This document shows, in pieces, positions 35,216 to 48,100 of a DNA stretch of 64,000 bases. Positions within the stretch are counted from its first letter, which is position 1. Each line of letters starts with the position of its first letter. The stretch comes from Rhododendron vialii. Lineage: Eukaryota > Streptophyta > Magnoliopsida > Ericales > Ericaceae. The DNA is taken from contig NC_080563.1 in the NCBI RefSeq assembly GCF_030253575.1, positions 20,891,001 through 20,955,000 on the forward strand. Direction: 5' to 3'. A program made the position numbers and the translations under genes. Under the pieces are notes generated by a model that saw nothing but the letters and a program-made list of their open reading frames with translations, did not search any database and was not told where the DNA came from.

Positions 35216-35512
35216 CTTCTTGTATGCAATAAGTTTGGCCAATGCAATATTTTCCTGGTTCATAAATCCAAAACATGACACATTAGTAAAGCTAATATGA
35301 CCATTACAAGAAAACCCACCACATGAAATTTGGAAAAGACCCAAATAAGATTATACCTTGACAAGATGATCAATGTGTTCCTTCGCCGAGGAATCGGTCT
35401 GTGAGAGCTTTTTATCGGGGAAAGGGGACTTGGGTTGTGGAATTAAGTTGGTTATATCTGATAGCCTATTCCTTACTACACTCCCAATCCCAAAAGAAGA
35501 CCTCTTCGCCAT
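35216..35512 (-). pseudogene. Captured shugoshin (SGO) exon 1 and part of exon 2
   Basis: Exon 1, 35512-35357: starts ATG, encodes MAKRSSFG, then RNRLSDITNLIPQPKSP and SAKEHIDHLVK, and ends at an AAG|GTATAA donor. Exon 2 starts at 35254 after ACCAG: ENIALAKLIAYKK, after which homology stops at about 35216. This is the conserved N-terminal basic and coiled-coil segment of plant shugoshin, which protects centromeric cohesion. The frame stays open across the junction and runs into non-homologous sequence to a TGA at about 35183, giving a short chimeric peptide if spliced. It lies just inside the right TIR, antisense to the transposase. Intron retention indicates DNA-level capture. Confidence 0.82.
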
Positions 35513-35699
35513 TCTTTCCCCTTTCAGCATTATACCCAGTAGCCCAATAAAACCCTAAGTAAAACCCACAACCCAAACTGGGAAAATTGGCAAAAGAGGT
35601 TCAGATAGAAAACCCTAGAAATATGGGGGAAAGAAAGCAATGTCTACAAAAGATATGGGGGTAGAAACTTGTTTAGATTTAAAAGAAATTAAAAGGGTT

Positions 35700-36092
35700 A
35701 CTCGGTTGAAACTATTCATCTCTGTTATAGTGCTATGCACATAAACTGTACATGTCCAGAGAGAGAGAGAGAGAGAGAGTTATGTACATGGATGTTTAAG
35801 AATACTTGTTGAATGTACTGGAGTGGAGCTTTTGGGCTGATTATGTGAGGGAGTTGTCGTACGGCGGTGGCAGTGTGGCTTGACGAAGATGAAAAGGCTT
35901 GAGGGAGAGAGAGAGAGAGAGAGAACAGGCGTGAGGGGTTGAGGAGAAGGGAGAACGATGTTATTTTCTTTAACCAGGAGAAGGAACGACGTTAGAGGGA
36001 GGAGAGAGAAGGGGTGTTTAATTTTTAATCTCAGCCCTCGATTTTAATGGCTGAGATGGAGTGTCAACTTTTGTGTGGGAGGATCCGGCCCC
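35700..36092. repeat. MULE right terminal inverted repeat
   Basis: Complement of 29077-29505 without the expanded CT runs; ends GGATCCGGCCCC. Short GA microsatellites occupy the equivalent places. Confidence 0.85.
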
Positions 36093-36125
<33 letters not shown>

Positions 36126-36127
36126 GA

Positions 36128-36462
36128 GGAATTTTCAAGTGAGGGATCACTCATTTTTTTAAAATGAGGGACTTTCATTTCCCGATCAAATTTTGAAAAT
36201 CCAAACCGTTCAATGTGTGCAAAATGTAATTTTAAGGGTCCCCGCGAGAAATCAGCAAAAAAAATGACCGGGAAGGGCGTCATCCGAGCAGTTTTTTTTG
36301 AACCGTTCAATGAAAACTGCTCGGATGAAGCCCTTCCCGGTCATTTTTTTTGCTAATTTCTCACGGGGACCCTTAAAATCACGTTCTGATCACTTTGAGC
36401 GGCTCGGATCATCGAAATTCAATCGGGAAGGGGAGTCCCTCATTTTAATAAAATAACCATAC
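36128..36462. mobile_element. Foldback MITE, copy 7
   Basis: Same family as the 4.1-6.3-kb cluster, closest to copy 2. The arms ATGACCGGGAAGGGCGTCAT and complement surround GAACCGTTCAATG, and the outer end is GAGGGATCACTCATTTT. It sits in an AT microsatellite immediately next to the MULE's right end. Confidence 0.82.
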
Positions 36463-37453
36463 CAAACAAGCTACCAAATAGAGATCAGGACAACATACCA
36501 CCATAATAAGGAAGTCCAAGCCTCCAAAAGAAAACCATTATTTCCAATCAGAATTCCAATTGTTTTATCAATACTTAGCTTGTCACATGAATTTTCTAGC
36601 GACACACCGAATGGTGGACTTAGAAACATTCTGGATACTCAAGACCCCGTATATCCATTCCATGTTCCGAGTGGTTGGGACCCTGTATATTCGTTTCACG
36701 TTCCAATTTCGTCGAATAAAAAATAACCATCTACTTCACATTTCTCATTTCATCTCCACAATTAATCATCAATCAATTTATTGTACCAACGTTAACCATC
36801 ATCCATACCTCGCAACACATTATGTCAAAAATGCTCCTATAATTCAAATAAGTCAAAACAATCAAAGTCTAAGGGAACCATCCATTTTACAACTCATAAT
36901 CTCATACTGCCATTAAACTTATTTCATTGTATAACTACGTAGCAAATAGTTGTTCAAGAGTCCAATTTCATATGATAAAGTACAAAACAATATTGTACAT
37001 TCGAACCATGACCTTAGAATCTGCACCACAGGAGTTTTCAAAAATTTCCAGATTGGTACTGGTACCGTGGTACGCAGACTTCTAGATCCAAAAATGTTAG
37101 GACTAGTGCCAGTACCGCTATAAAGAACCGGTACCACCTGGGTTTTTGACTGCACGATTTTCAATTTCAACAGATTTCACCCAACTCGAAAAGAGATGAT
37201 CCAACACTAAAATCTACACTCAGTCAATACATAAACAAGTAAAGAAAAAGGAGGAATCCTTACCTCATGGATTTTAAGCAAAACCCAAGATATGAACAAG
37301 CCCTAGATGATTCCAACTTGAATTCCACCAAGAACGACTCCCTCCAACCTCTGCTACACGATTCAAAGTCTAGATCATTAGGTGTGATGGATTTCGTGTG
37401 GATCCTCAAAGATTCAAGTGTTGGAGGTGGATCCATGTGAGAGGGAGTGAGAG

Positions 37454-37487
<34 letters not shown>

Positions 37488-37515
37488 GTGAGGGAGAAGA
37501 GAGCCTCCAGCTGTG
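36463..37515. other. Intergenic, no recognised gene
   Basis: Contains ACTGGTACCGTGGTACG and CCAGTACCG-type inverted motifs at about 37055-37135, reminiscent of the solo LTR at 7649-9236; too short to call. A GA microsatellite lies at about 37456-37482. Confidence 0.45.
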
Positions 37516-40500
37516 ATGCCCCAAAGTGGTATTGGGGCATCATGTCCCCAAGTGTTACCAGCCATTAGATTAAAGTAAAAACATCACAACCATTCAGGGA
37601 AAAGTAAGAAAAACTTGTCCAGCCGGTGAAAACTCAAAAGTGTACTCTCTTTTTCTTTTCTTTTTTTTATCTCGACTCAAAAGTGTATTTGAAAACCCAA
37701 ACTCCTATTCACAAAATCATCTCCTCCATATTACGCCCTTGTGCTCTCTCTTACAGCGGAAGGCACAAAAATTATGGTGAAAAAAGTAAGTTCATTTACA
37801 CTGTTTATGGTGAAAAAATTAACTTTTTTTAGACTGTTTATATATTAAAAAATATGGTGAAAAAATTAGGTGCTCTAATTTTTAATTTGTTTGAATCGGT
37901 ACGAAAATTTTATTTTTGATTATAAGAGTCGTGAAGACAAAAATTATGACCCTTTAGGATAAAATAATTAAAAAATTAGATCTTCACATAGGTTTAAACA
38001 TATTGAAAATGGAAGCACTTAAATTTTAATCATATTTTTTAGTACATAAATAGTCTAAAAAAATTAAGTGCTCTAATTTTCAATCCGTTTGATCCGGTAC
38101 GAAGATTTTATTTTTCTGATCACTTATCCTAAAAGGTCATAATTAATTTTTATCTTTAAAACTCTCATAATTAAGTTTCTACTCTATATGGTCCCAAATA
38201 AAGTGCAGATACTTAATTATGAGAGTCCTACAGATAAAAATTAATTACGACCATTTAGGATAAAATGATCACAAAAATAAGATTTTCGTAAAAGTTCAAA
38301 AGGATTGAAAATTGGAGTGCTTAATTTTTAATCATATTAAGTGCTCCAAAAAAATTAAGTATGATTAAAAAATTAATGATTTGAATATATAGATAGCTAT
38401 CGTATCAACGAGATAGCTTGGATGATTTTTTGCTAAACAAAATCCATTGTGTTCAAAACTTAGCATCACCGCATCTGTTGCCGCTACGAAGATAAGTAAG
38501 CAAGACTCTAGACTTGTTGCACCTAAATTGAATTGGCAAATACGCCTAAACATGTAGTCTGTATTTCCTTTCAAAAAGGCAAGTACTAGCAAAAGTCATG
38601 GTATGTTTGCATGAAGAAGTAATGGTTGAATGTTATAGTAATAATGATCAAGTTTTGTGGTATGCGTAGCCTTATTCTATAGTAAGTATGGTATTAACAA
38701 TGATCAAGCTCTCTGATGTATGGAACGTGAGGCAAGGTGATTGATGACTTTCATACAGGAGTTAGAATTGGTTATGGGACGTGGGAAAATAACTAATGCT
38801 GGCTATCATTTTTCAAGTTTAGTGAACTCGTTATTCAATTCAAGATGTTGAGTTATCAGACTAATTAGTTTTTTTTTTTTTTTGTTGAATTGAACAAACC
38901 AATTTTATTAACTATAATGAGTTTATTGGATCTAAGATGTGGTAAAAACGTCGTTTCTTAGAACAAACCGATTATCGTCATTTCCATCATCATCGCTAGT
39001 GTCATCACTAATGTCTATCATTACATTCTTTCCTTTTGAACGAACGTTGTCATCCATCTCTCCAAATCTGGTCAACTACGACCACAATCAATGGCAAGTG
39101 TTTTCTTATATAGTGGTATAAAATGCAATACATTATGGTCAACATGATCTAAACAAACAAAAAAGGTAATCATAGAGATAAATTCAGATTATGGTCAAAT
39201 ACGACCATAGTTTGTGGTAAGTAATTTCATATATCGTGGTAATCGATTGATATATATTATGGTAATTGTTATCTATACAAACAAAAAACGTAAGCATTGA
39301 TCTTTTGTGGCAAGTGTATCCTTTTCAAAAGGTAAGTACTAACATAAACCGTGGTATGTACACATCATGAAGTAATAGTCGAGTATTATGGTTGTAATAA
39401 TGATCAGGTAGTGTGGTATGCATAGCCTTATTTTGTGGTAAGTATGACATTAATGACGTGTAGATACACATTTTTCTAACATAATTAATGTACCATAATA
39501 ATGGTAGTTAATAAGCTAACTACCACAACAAAATTTGATGTCACTTAGTTCTACTTAATTTGTGTTACCTTGTAATTAAAACATCATACCTAACGATTAA
39601 TGAAACTAAATGATTTATTGAATGTGGCATTAGGGATCAATAGTTAGCGGTTACTTTTACATTAACCAATTGTATCAGTCACTCATTGATCGCAATCAAC
39701 ACTATAGTTAACTACTACATCTACTAATGACTTTGACCACTATCAACCTACATTAACCATTTCATTTTAGTCAATTATTAATGCTCAATCATCACTATAG
39801 CATTATTACAATTGGCCAATGACTCGACTACTATAGTCAATCATCACTCATTATATATGATCAATTAATTAAGCTTTTAGTCAAATGACTCTAACTACTA
39901 TAGTCGATTATAGCGATTAATCGTTACACTACCACGAATTGAATAGTATAATGTCATATTATAGCTACTAATCGTTATAATATCACGTCAATCAATTGCA
40001 GAAATTATTTCAAATAAATTTTAAATATAATTTGGAGATTATTACAATTATATGGTTTATATTTTTAATTTTTAAAAATTTGTTATAAGAAACATATATA
40101 CACAAAGTAAAAATTTAATGAAATACATTAACATTAATGGTAAGTTATTCAAAACAATAAATGAATAATTATTTTTACAATAATATTTGTTAAATACGTA
40201 ATTATAAATAATTTAATAGAATATATTGAAAATTGAATATAAAATAAAGGAAATTTTTTGGCTTAAATAATTAGTTTCAAATGGTTTACAAATTAAATAT
40301 TATTAAGTTATAGTTATATTTTCACCAAATATTTGGTAGTATATTACACAAATGATTAGAAAATGTCAAAAAGTAGGGGGAATAGGACAAAAAGTGGTGT
40401 CAATTTATAAATTTTTAATAATTAAAAAAATTTCTGCAGAAAGGTTCATTTTCCCGCCGAAAAAAAAAATTTTCCTGCCAAACCGGCTACCTGGAGAACT

Positions 40501-40767
40501 GGTCAAAGAGAGAAAGGGAAAAAAACGTTGAAGTGTAGCCTTTAGTTGTGGTAAGTATACAATATTTGTGTGGTAAGTATCAGTATAAAATATGGTAAGA
40601 AGAGTCCCTTTTCATGGTAAGTATAATTACGTTTTTTAACTGAAAAAATGCAAAACCACTTCACTTTTTGGGGGTGGTTTTGATCCAAGGGCTTAGATTC
40701 ACCTAAAATTTGATCTAAAGGTCCATATTAAATGGGGGCATCATGCCCCAATACCACATTGGGGCAT
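37516..40767. mobile_element. Hairpin-bounded repeat unit 1
   Basis: The left hairpin 37516-37540 is ATGCCCCAA, loop AGTGGTA, TTGGGGCAT. The right hairpin 40743-40767 has the same stems with loop TACCACA (the loops are roughly complementary, so the two ends form an inverted terminal repeat of at least 35 nt). The right half (from about 39300) aligns with units 2 and 3. Six plus-strand GGTAAGTA copies lie between 39205 and 40625. No protein recognised. The left half holds two small palindromic repeats (37863-38345). Confidence 0.68.
37863..38345. repeat. Two palindromic MITE-like repeats
   Basis: 37863-38030 and 38062-38345 are each inverted repeats built from the same sequence (GTGCTCTAATTTT, GGTACGAARATTTTATTTTT, AGGATAAAATRAT). 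The second is the longer and cleaner copy, with arms beginning ATTAAGTGCTC and ending with the complement. Confidence 0.65.
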
Positions 40768-40839
40768 CATAGAAAAATTGGAGAAGAGAGGAAAGGGAAA
40801 GTGATTTTTCCTGACCTGATATTTTGGCATCCGGCTGTG

Positions 40840-41194
40840 ATGCCCCACAGTGGTTTTGGGGCATCATGCCCCAATTGTCAAGAGTCGTTGGATCTTCTAA
40901 TTTAATAACAACCATTGATTGAGTCATCTTCTCTCCTGTTAACCTCTTCTACTGGTTGAAAAAAAAAAAAACTAAAACTCACGTTTCATATTCCAGAGTC
41001 CAGACCTAATGTCCAGAGAGAGAAAGGAGGAACGATCGCCCGAGCCAACACCGGCGGCGCCGACCATCACCACCACCGCCGGAAGCGCCTCAACTCCAGC
41101 GCCGGCAACCACCGACGCAACACTTTTCGAAGATCGCCTCCCTCGGGCGCAACTGTTCACCGACGCCAAACCCACCCACCGGCCACCACCAAGG

Positions 41195-41265
<71 letters not shown>

Positions 41266-44200
41266 ATCTATATATATATATATATGCTCTCCTCCTCAAC
41301 TTCAATTTTCACACACAAACTTGTTCTGACCAAAAAAAATTAGGGTTCCATGTTGAGGTGAAATTGGGGATTTCGTTTTTTGTCTTAATTAATTTTCTGG
41401 TCCGAAGTTTAGTTGATTAGGTAATGGATTCTCATTCTATTAAGCCAAAAAAAATTAGTTGATTCTGCTCCGTGCCGTGTAGTGTGTCTTGATTTGCTAT
41501 ATAGCAATGCTGGAGATGCTTATTTTGTTAACTTCCAATATGCAAAAATGAGTTGAAACCACTTCGTTTAGTTGTTTAGGTTTTGTAGCAAACATCGGCA
41601 TTGTGAGACTGACCAGTCTTTTTTTGTTTGCTAGATTAAATAATGATGCATGTTCTAAATTTCCAAACATAGCCTAAACAAATGCCCTTGGTAGTTCTAA
41701 ATTTTCAATTATGCATGTTCATGTTTTCCTGGCAGAATTTTTTTTCAATATGAAGTCATTCAAGATGTTTACTTCCACATAGAAGTGGTTTGAAATGAAA
41801 TAATGAATTGAACTGATATAACATCTGTTAGATGACCAAATTGCTTTGCTCGGTGTCTCAAGTTCACTTCTTTGCTGTGAAAGAAAGGAAAAACTAATGA
41901 ATACTCTTTTCTGTTTTGCACTGCAAATCTAATGTTGTTTCTGGTGCAATTTTGGCAGGTCATCCACATAGACCCCACCAACGAAGAAGAGTCGCAATTT
42001 TAGGAAGAAAATAATGGTCACATAACCGCCATGGCAACGAATACTTTTGCAGTTAGTTGATGAGGACAGAAGTATCATTTTGATGATGCTGGTTTTGATA
42101 CGCCATGGCAAGATCTTATTCGAATGGTTCAACTAAAATATTCAAACACTAGAAGGAAAAACTAATGGCGCTATTTTGTTGTATGGTTCATGGAGGATAA
42201 ACAATGATAGATGTGTGTATTATTTCGGATGTAAATTGCACCCACTTTTTTGTTAATCTGACTCATGCAGATTGCAACCATTGTGAACCTTTTGCTTATC
42301 TGGATCATGTAAACTATATCCACTATTACTAATAGATGTTTGGTGGCTCTTTTTATTTTGTCAATGTTGATAAATGTGATACCTTGGTGGCTCTTCTTTG
42401 ATTTGATAAATGTTATGCCTTCGTAGGTTTTGATGGTGTGTCAGCTGATTGTGAAATCCGGAAGACTCAACAGAAATATCTCGACACTGGAAGAAAAAAC
42501 TAATGACATTGTGGCTAATTTTGTTGTATTGTTGATGGATGTAAATTGCACCCACCTTGTTGGTAATCTGGGTCATGTAGATTGCATCAATTGTGACTTG
42601 ATCCTTTTTGCTAGCCTTGGTGGCTCTTTTTGTTAATAGATTTCATGCTTCACTGGCTCTTTTTGTTTGATCAATATTGGTACTTACCATGTCAATGAAC
42701 ATACTTACAGCAAATGTTGTATGTATTTACTTGAAATTGGACATACTTTACACAGACTTGGAAAGAAATTCTTGGCAACTAAAGCTACTTACCATATCAA
42801 TGAACATACTTACCATGGATGTATTGACTTCAAACTGGACATACTTAATGGATAAGGTTGATAAGCTTGAAGGATATAGTTGAAGAGACTATGGTAGTTC
42901 TGAATGGATAAGGTTAAAGAGTTTAAGGTAGGTAGAGAGAAATTTAGTACCATTAATGCCAATATGTATGGTAGGCAAGCAAAACTCCATGTAATGCCAA
43001 TATGTGTGGTAGGTAAGCAAAACTCCATGCTTATTGCACCTAAGAAGTTGCCAAAATGTCTAAGTATGTAGTCAGTAGATCCTTTTAGAATGGTAAGTAG
43101 TAGCAAAAATCGTGGCATGATCGCATCAAGAGATAATAGCCGAAATTTTATTATTTCAAAATAGAGATACTACTCTTCGAAATATTGATATAATTAACTA
43201 GAGGTATATACTATCCAAAACCACAATATATTTTTCCAATTTATTTTGGTAAGTAATTGTTACTAATTGGTAAGTTTGATCATACTTTGTGGTAAGCGTG
43301 ACCTTATAATATGGTAAGTATGGTAAGTAAGACTTCAAACTTGTTGCACCTAAGAAGTTGGCAAAAAAATCTGAATATGTAGTAAGGGTATCATTTTCAA
43401 AAGGTAAGTACTAGCATAAACCGTGGGATGTTTACATCATGAAGTAACAACCGAATGTCATGGTGGTAACAATGATCAGGTATTGTGGTATGTATAGCCT
43501 TATTCTATGATAAATATGACATTAATGACGGATAGGTACCCATTTATATAACGTAACTAATGTATCATAACAAGGGTCGTTAAAAAGATGACTATCACAA
43601 TAAATTTAATGTCACTTAGTTCTACTTAATTTGTATTACCTCGTAATTAAAGTATAATACCTTGATGGTTAATAAAACTAAATAATTTTTTGAATGAACA
43701 TTGGGAATCAATAGTTAGTCGTTACTCTTACATTAGCCAATTGTAGCATTCACTCATTGATCGCAACCAACAGTACTGTTAACTAATACATTTACTATTG
43801 ACATGACCACTATTAACTTACATTAACCAATTCATTTTAGCCAATTGTATTAATGCTTTACAATCATTATAGTGTTAATACAATTGGCCAAGAACTCTGG
43901 CTACTATAGTCAATCATCACTCATTGAATATGACATGATAGTGATCATGTCATCTAGTAATGACATGATCACTATCAACCTACAGTAACCAATTTATTTA
44001 AGCCAATTGTATTAATGCTCAATCATCACTATATTATTAATACAATTAAGCAATGACTTTGGCTACGATAGTCAATCATCACTTATTGAACATGATCAAT
44101 CAATTAAGCTCTTAGTCAAATGATTATGACTACTATAGTTGATTATAGAGATTAATCGTCACTCTACCACTAATTGAATAGTCTAATGTCAATTATAGCT

Positions 44201-44973
44201 ACTAATCTTTATATCACGTTAATCGATTGCGCAAACTATTTTAAATAAATTATTTAAATATAATTAGGAGATTATTACAATTATATGGTTTATATTTATT
44301 GTTTTTTAAAATTTGTTATAAGAAACATATATATGCAAAGTAAAAATTAATGGAATATATTAACAACATTAATTGTAAGTTATTCAAAACAATAAATGAA
44401 TAATATTTTCTCAATAATATTTGTAAAATACTTTTTAATTAAAATAATTAAATGAAATATATTAACAACATGAAAAGTTTGTTTACAAATTAAATATTAT
44501 TAAATTAAATTTATATTTTCACCCAATATTTGATAGTTTGATAGTCTATTACACAAATGATTAAGAAAATGATAAAAAGTAGGGTGAATATGACAAAAAG
44601 TGGTGTGAACTTATAAATTTTCAATAATTAAAAAAATTCTTGTAAAAAGGTACATTTTTCCGCCAAAAAAATTATTTTCCTGCCAAACCGACTACCTAGA
44701 GAACAAGTTAGAGAGAGAAAGGGAAAAACCGTTGAAGTGTAGTCTTTTGTTGTGGTAAGTATATAATATTTTATGGTAAGTGTCAGCATAAACTATGGTA
44801 AGTAGAGCCAGTGTTCATCGTAAGTATAATGACATATTTTTCTAAAAAAAAAGGGCAAAACCACCATACTTTTTTGGGGGTGGTTTTGATCCAACGGCTC
44901 AGATTCACCTAAAATCTAATCTAAAAGCCCATATTAAATGGGGGCATCATGCCCCAATACCACATTGGGGCAT
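40840..44973. mobile_element. Hairpin-bounded repeat unit 2
   Basis: The left hairpin 40840-40864 (ATGCCCCAC / TTGGGGCAT, loop AGTGGTT) and right hairpin 44949-44973 (loop TACCACA) bound it. It starts 72 nt after unit 1 in the same orientation. Its left part contains a GC-rich stretch with a CT microsatellite (41197-41259) and a diverged tandem duplication of about 340 nt (42110-42690, GGATGTAAATTGCACCCACY). GGTAAGTA occurs on the minus strand at about 42670-42810 (three) and on the plus strand at about 43095-44800 (seven). No protein recognised. Confidence 0.68.
41197..41259. repeat. (CT)n microsatellite
   Basis: About 63 nt of CT dinucleotides following a GC-rich patch inside unit 2. Confidence 0.95.
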
Positions 44974-45023
44974 CATAGAAAAATTGAGGAATAAGAGAAG
45001 AGGAATGAACACGTCCGGCTATG

Positions 45024-45134
45024 ATGCCCCAGAGCGATTTTGGGGCATCATGCCCCCAAATGTTTTTGGCCGTTGAATTGCTCATTTAGTTTCCAGCCAT
45101 TGATTTCAGAAAAACTCTTACCGGCTGTAACAGT

Positions 45135-45176
<42 letters not shown>

Positions 45177-48100
45177 TTTCAACCCATGTTTACCTCTATC
45201 AGCTCTCACGTTGTCTTCTCTTTCTCTCTCTACTCCATTCCGACTCTAAATCCGGTAGCAACTCCAACAACGGCAACTCCCTCAATTTCGACAACACCGT
45301 GGGTTCAATTCATAGTCTATGCAAGAACTCGAAGGATTTTAGTGCAAAAAGGTTAAGGATCTCAATAGTAATCAAACTTGGAAATGGAGTTATAAAATGG
45401 GGTTTTGCAATTTCTTGGAAGTTGCAGAAACAAAATAAGTTTAATAAATTTGATATTCAGTTCAAGATCTTTAATTCCAAACTAATAAGTGAAAAGTTTG
45501 GACATTTGGGAAATAAGTTGTCGACATGTTCATCGAGCAAAGCTTATATTGGCATTCAAAATTTAGAATGTTGTAAATTTGTAATTTGGGATTTTTCTCA
45601 CATTAGAAATTTTGAACTTTTGGAATTTTTTTGTTTAATGAATGATGTTTACGGTAAGCGAACGATTTGAGTTAGTGCAACTTGATTTGCAGACTAGGGT
45701 GTATGTTTAACTTTGCATTCTCTGTTGTCTGGTATTCTACGATGAGCTTGAAGCTTCGACCAGCCATGGATGGACCTCCCATCCATTTTATACGAGGAAC
45801 ATACTTACCACGAATAATGGGCATACTTAACAAAAACTGGACATTCCTACCACAGTTGTGAAAAAACAAATCGCAACTGAAGATACTTACCATGTCGAGG
45901 AACATACTCACCGCGAATTAAGGACATATTAAACTTAAATTGGACATTCTTACCACAGTCGTGAGTCTCCCCACTAAAATTGGGGGATTCCTACTAATAT
46001 GCGGATGAGTCTCTCCAGTAAATCATCGCTACCGTCATCAAAAATGTCACTACATTCTTATCTTTCAAACAAACACTATCATCCATCTCTGAATCTGGTC
46101 AAATACGATCACAATTACTGATAAGTATTTTCATATATCATGGTATAAAAAGCCATAAAAAGATGGTAAGCATGTCCATAACAGAAAGTAAATACACATT
46201 CTTACAAGAGTAAAAACTAAATGAGTTTTTATGGTATGTATTATCCTAACTAGTGGTATGTAGTTCCCTACAAGATGGTAATCATGGCAAAAAGAAACTG
46301 TACAACAAATTTTTTTACTCAAATCCAATCATTTTGTTAAAGAGCAGATAATCGCAATTAAAATTAGTTTCTTGTTGTGGAGAACGTACTTGTTTAACTT
46401 CTTCAACTTATTGTCTTGGAAAGTTAGGAAGCTTCTTCATTAGTCATATCTTGAGAGAAGGAAGGAGATGCATGAGATAGTGAAAAAATTGGTAAAGTAT
46501 ATATTTTTTTGGATAAAATTGAAGATTTTAAGCTAGGTATGGAGAAATCTAATAAAATTAATACTACAATTTGAGGTAGGTAAGCTTGAAAATTTGTCAA
46601 ATAAGTGGTTCAATTATAGTCATTGTTTCGTTTCAACAGGGTAAGTATTGACAAACAACATGGTAAGTATTACCAAAAACCATGGTAAACTTGAGTCCTA
46701 TAGTAATACATTGGGTAAGAATAACCCCAATTTTTAGTATTTGTAGCCTTATTGCGTGGTAAGTAAGACACTAATTACGGGTGGGTAAGTATTTTATGAA
46801 TCTTCATTAATGCACTACTATAAGTAAGACACTAATTACGGGTAGGTAAGTATTTTATGAATCTTTATTAATGCACTACTATAATGAGGTACGGAGTAGT
46901 TAATAAGACACCTACCATAATAAATTGCTTTATGGTTAATTGAATAAAAGTGTATTACCTTCTTAATAAATGAAAAACATAATTGATTGAATGAGTTATT
47001 TCAACTAAACAAACTAAGCAATTCACTTTAATTAATTTTGTCGATTCTCATTGGTCACTTCTACCAACATCATTGTTAACTACCACATCTGCTAATTATG
47101 TCATATTGACCGAATCAAATGGTTCAATCACTTGATTAAATTCTTTTAGTCCTTTGTATCTATGATCAATGATCATTGTCAATCACATATATTATTAAGT
47201 ATTAGTATATCTATATTCATCCTTATTAATTGATCAATATCTAGTTACCTGACTCATAACTACCAATCGTATCGATGCTCAATAGTTGGTGGTTACTCTT
47301 ACATTAGCCATGATCAGTATCTAGTGCCTTAGACATGGATAAACACTAGTCATCACTATATTATTAGTACAATTAGCCAATGACTTTGGCTACTATAGTC
47401 AACCATCACTTATTGAATATGATCAATCAATTAAACTCTCCGTCAAATGATTCTGACTACTATAGCCAATTATAGAGATTAATCATCACTCTACCACTAA
47501 TTGAATAGTCTAATGTCAATTATAGCTACTAATCATTACAATATCACGTTAATCGATTGCATAATTTATTTAAATATAATTAGGAGATTATTACAATTAT
47601 TATTACAATTATATGGTTTATATTTATTATTTTTTATATATTTGTTATAAGAAACATATACACACAAAGTAAAAATTTAATGGAATTTCTTAACAACATT
47701 AATTGTAAGTTATTCAAAATAGTAAATGAATAATTGTTTTCACAATAATATTTGTAAAATATTTTTTAATTAAAAATAATTTAATGAAATATATTAACAA
47801 CATGAATCTAAAATCAAGGCAATTTTTTGGCTTAAATATTTAGTTTCCAAAATTTGTTATAAAAATTTGTTTATACATTAAATATTATTAAATTATATTT
47901 ATATTTCCACCCAATATTTGATAGTCTATTACACAAATGATTAGAAAAATGACAAAAAATAGGATGAATATGGAAAAAAGTGGTGTGAACTTATAAATTT
48001 TCAATAATTAAAAAATTTATTGCAAAAAGGTACATTTTTCCGCCAAAAAAAATTTATTTTCCTGCCAAACCGGCTACCTAGAGAACAAGTTAGAGAGAGA

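Larger units (their letters stand above)
29077..36092 (+). mobile_element. Mutator-like element (MULE) with captured host sequences
   Basis: Long terminal inverted repeats start GGGGCCGGATCCTCCCACAC on the left and end with its complement on the right. The arms are 29077-29505 and 35700-36092 and pair throughout, including AGTACATTCAACA and CTATTCATCTCTGT. Between them are a decayed FAR1-type MULE transposase (plus strand, 30096-32345) and, on the minus strand, fragments of a polygalacturonase (33505-34067) and shugoshin (35216-35512). A SINE (34628-34774) is nested inside. The element lies in AT dinucleotides on both sides, so the expected 9-bp duplication cannot be distinguished. 29505-30095 and 32345-33300 hold no recognised gene. 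Confidence 0.88.

Noticed and set aside
41009-41260. Pro/Thr/Ala-rich frame (SRERKEERSPEPTPAAP) running into CT repeats inside unit 2
   Set aside because: Looks like the start of a gene because of GC content, but no downstream exon or family match was found; kept only as possible captured cargo.
45299-45670. 123-codon frame in unit 3
   Set aside because: AT-rich, no domain, no homologous open frame in units 1 or 2.
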